Source of the DNA: Miltoncostaeaceae bacterium
GTDB lineage: Bacteria > Actinomycetota > Thermoleophilia > Miltoncostaeales > Miltoncostaeaceae
Assembly (NCBI GenBank): GCA_030598075.1
Contig: JAUVQP010000006.1
Coordinates: forward strand, 1 to 20,055
Direction: 5' to 3'
DNA: 20,055 nucleotides
A program made the translations under genes and the position numbers. Positions 19,982-20,055 of the stretch are shown piece after piece. How positions within the stretch are numbered: the first letter of the stretch is position 1; the number at the start of each line of letters is the position of its first letter. The notes below the pieces were generated by a model. That model was not told the origin of the DNA. It searched no databases and saw nothing but the letters and a program-made list of their open reading frames with translations.

Positions 19982-20055
19982 CGCTCCGCCGGGGGCAGCG
20001 CGAGCTGTCCGCACGCGGCCGCCACGTCGACGCCGCGCGAGCGCCGCACAGAGGC
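19978..20055 (-). CDS. rlmN: 23S rRNA/tRNA (adenine-C2)-methyltransferase RlmN, C-terminal fragment
   Basis: The minus frame entering at the window edge encodes 25 residues and a TAG at 19978-19980: VRRSRGVDVAAACGQLA, then LPPAER. The VRxxRGxDIxxACGQLA end is diagnostic of the radical-SAM methyltransferase RlmN. The Cys of ACGQL is the residue that is transiently methylated during adenine C2 methylation of 23S rRNA and some tRNAs. The radical-SAM core lies outside the window. The length after the motif is short, as in mycobacterial RlmN. Its stop interlocks with the peroxiredoxin stop. Confidence 0.9.
   Translation of the reverse strand, partial: ASVRRSRGVDVAAACGQLALPPAER

Noticed and set aside
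1..20055. tRNA or rRNA genes, CRISPR arrays, insertion sequences, phage genes
   Set aside because: Looked for on both strands by eye; no cloverleaf ends, regular spaced repeats, transposase motifs or terminal inverted repeats were seen.

Overview
The window is a GC-rich (about 70% by eye), densely packed bacterial chromosome segment. It fits a deep-branching actinobacterium, most likely Thermoleophilia-like (Solirubrobacterales/Gaiellales grade). Grounds for this: very high GC at third codon positions, frequent GTG starts, an AhpE-like peroxiredoxin, GT81 glucosyl-3-phosphoglycerate synthase, StrD-type long RmlA, and SpoIID-like and SpoIVB/S55-like proteins without any visible sporulation locus. 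The lineage is inference; no rRNA or tRNA gene is seen. No phage, insertion sequence or CRISPR array is visible.

Layout. 1-121 (+) is the tail of a left-handed beta-helix acyltransferase. 122-419 holds no convincing gene. On the minus strand, a SpoIID/LytB-domain protein is followed by an S55 (SpoIVB-type) peptidase-like protein (3400 down to 420), coupled by an ATGA overlap. Next is an rmlA-rmlD-rmlB dTDP-sugar operon (6578 down to 3644, minus). Divergent from it, sharing a 51-bp promoter region, is gpgS plus a HAD-IIB phosphatase (6630-8359, plus), which together should make glucosylglycerate. A four-gene minus operon (12840 down to 8326) runs response regulator, histidine kinase, short-chain dehydrogenase, glycerate kinase, with 4-base overlaps at all three junctions. 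It is transcribed divergently from an HtrA-type protease (12994-14238). A phosphinothricin-type acetyltransferase, pdhA-pdhB-pdhC and lipB then follow on the plus strand (14275-19018). Last come a tiny IscX-like gene and a small membrane protein on the minus strand, an AhpE-like peroxiredoxin on the plus strand, and the 3' end of rlmN on the minus strand.

How the genes fit together. Three functional groups stand out: envelope and nucleotide-sugar functions (acyltransferase, SpoIID, S55, Rml); compatible-solute and glycerate metabolism (GpgS, phosphatase, glycerate kinase); and pyruvate oxidation with its lipoyl supply (PdhABC, LipB). The two-component system beside HtrA resembles an envelope-stress module. 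Seven gene junctions overlap by exactly ATGA or GTGA, so translational coupling is the rule here. Five genes have a TANNNT hexamer 7-8 bases before the start codon and no Shine-Dalgarno sequence, which suggests leaderless transcripts.

No clearly new multi-gene system was found. The points most worth checking are the Asp-to-Tyr change in the E2 HxxxDG active-site motif, lipB lacking any standard start codon, the IscX-like small ORF, the reversed motif order in both sporulation-type proteins, the HAD-type phosphatase paired with GpgS, and the two-component/HtrA intergenic repeats.
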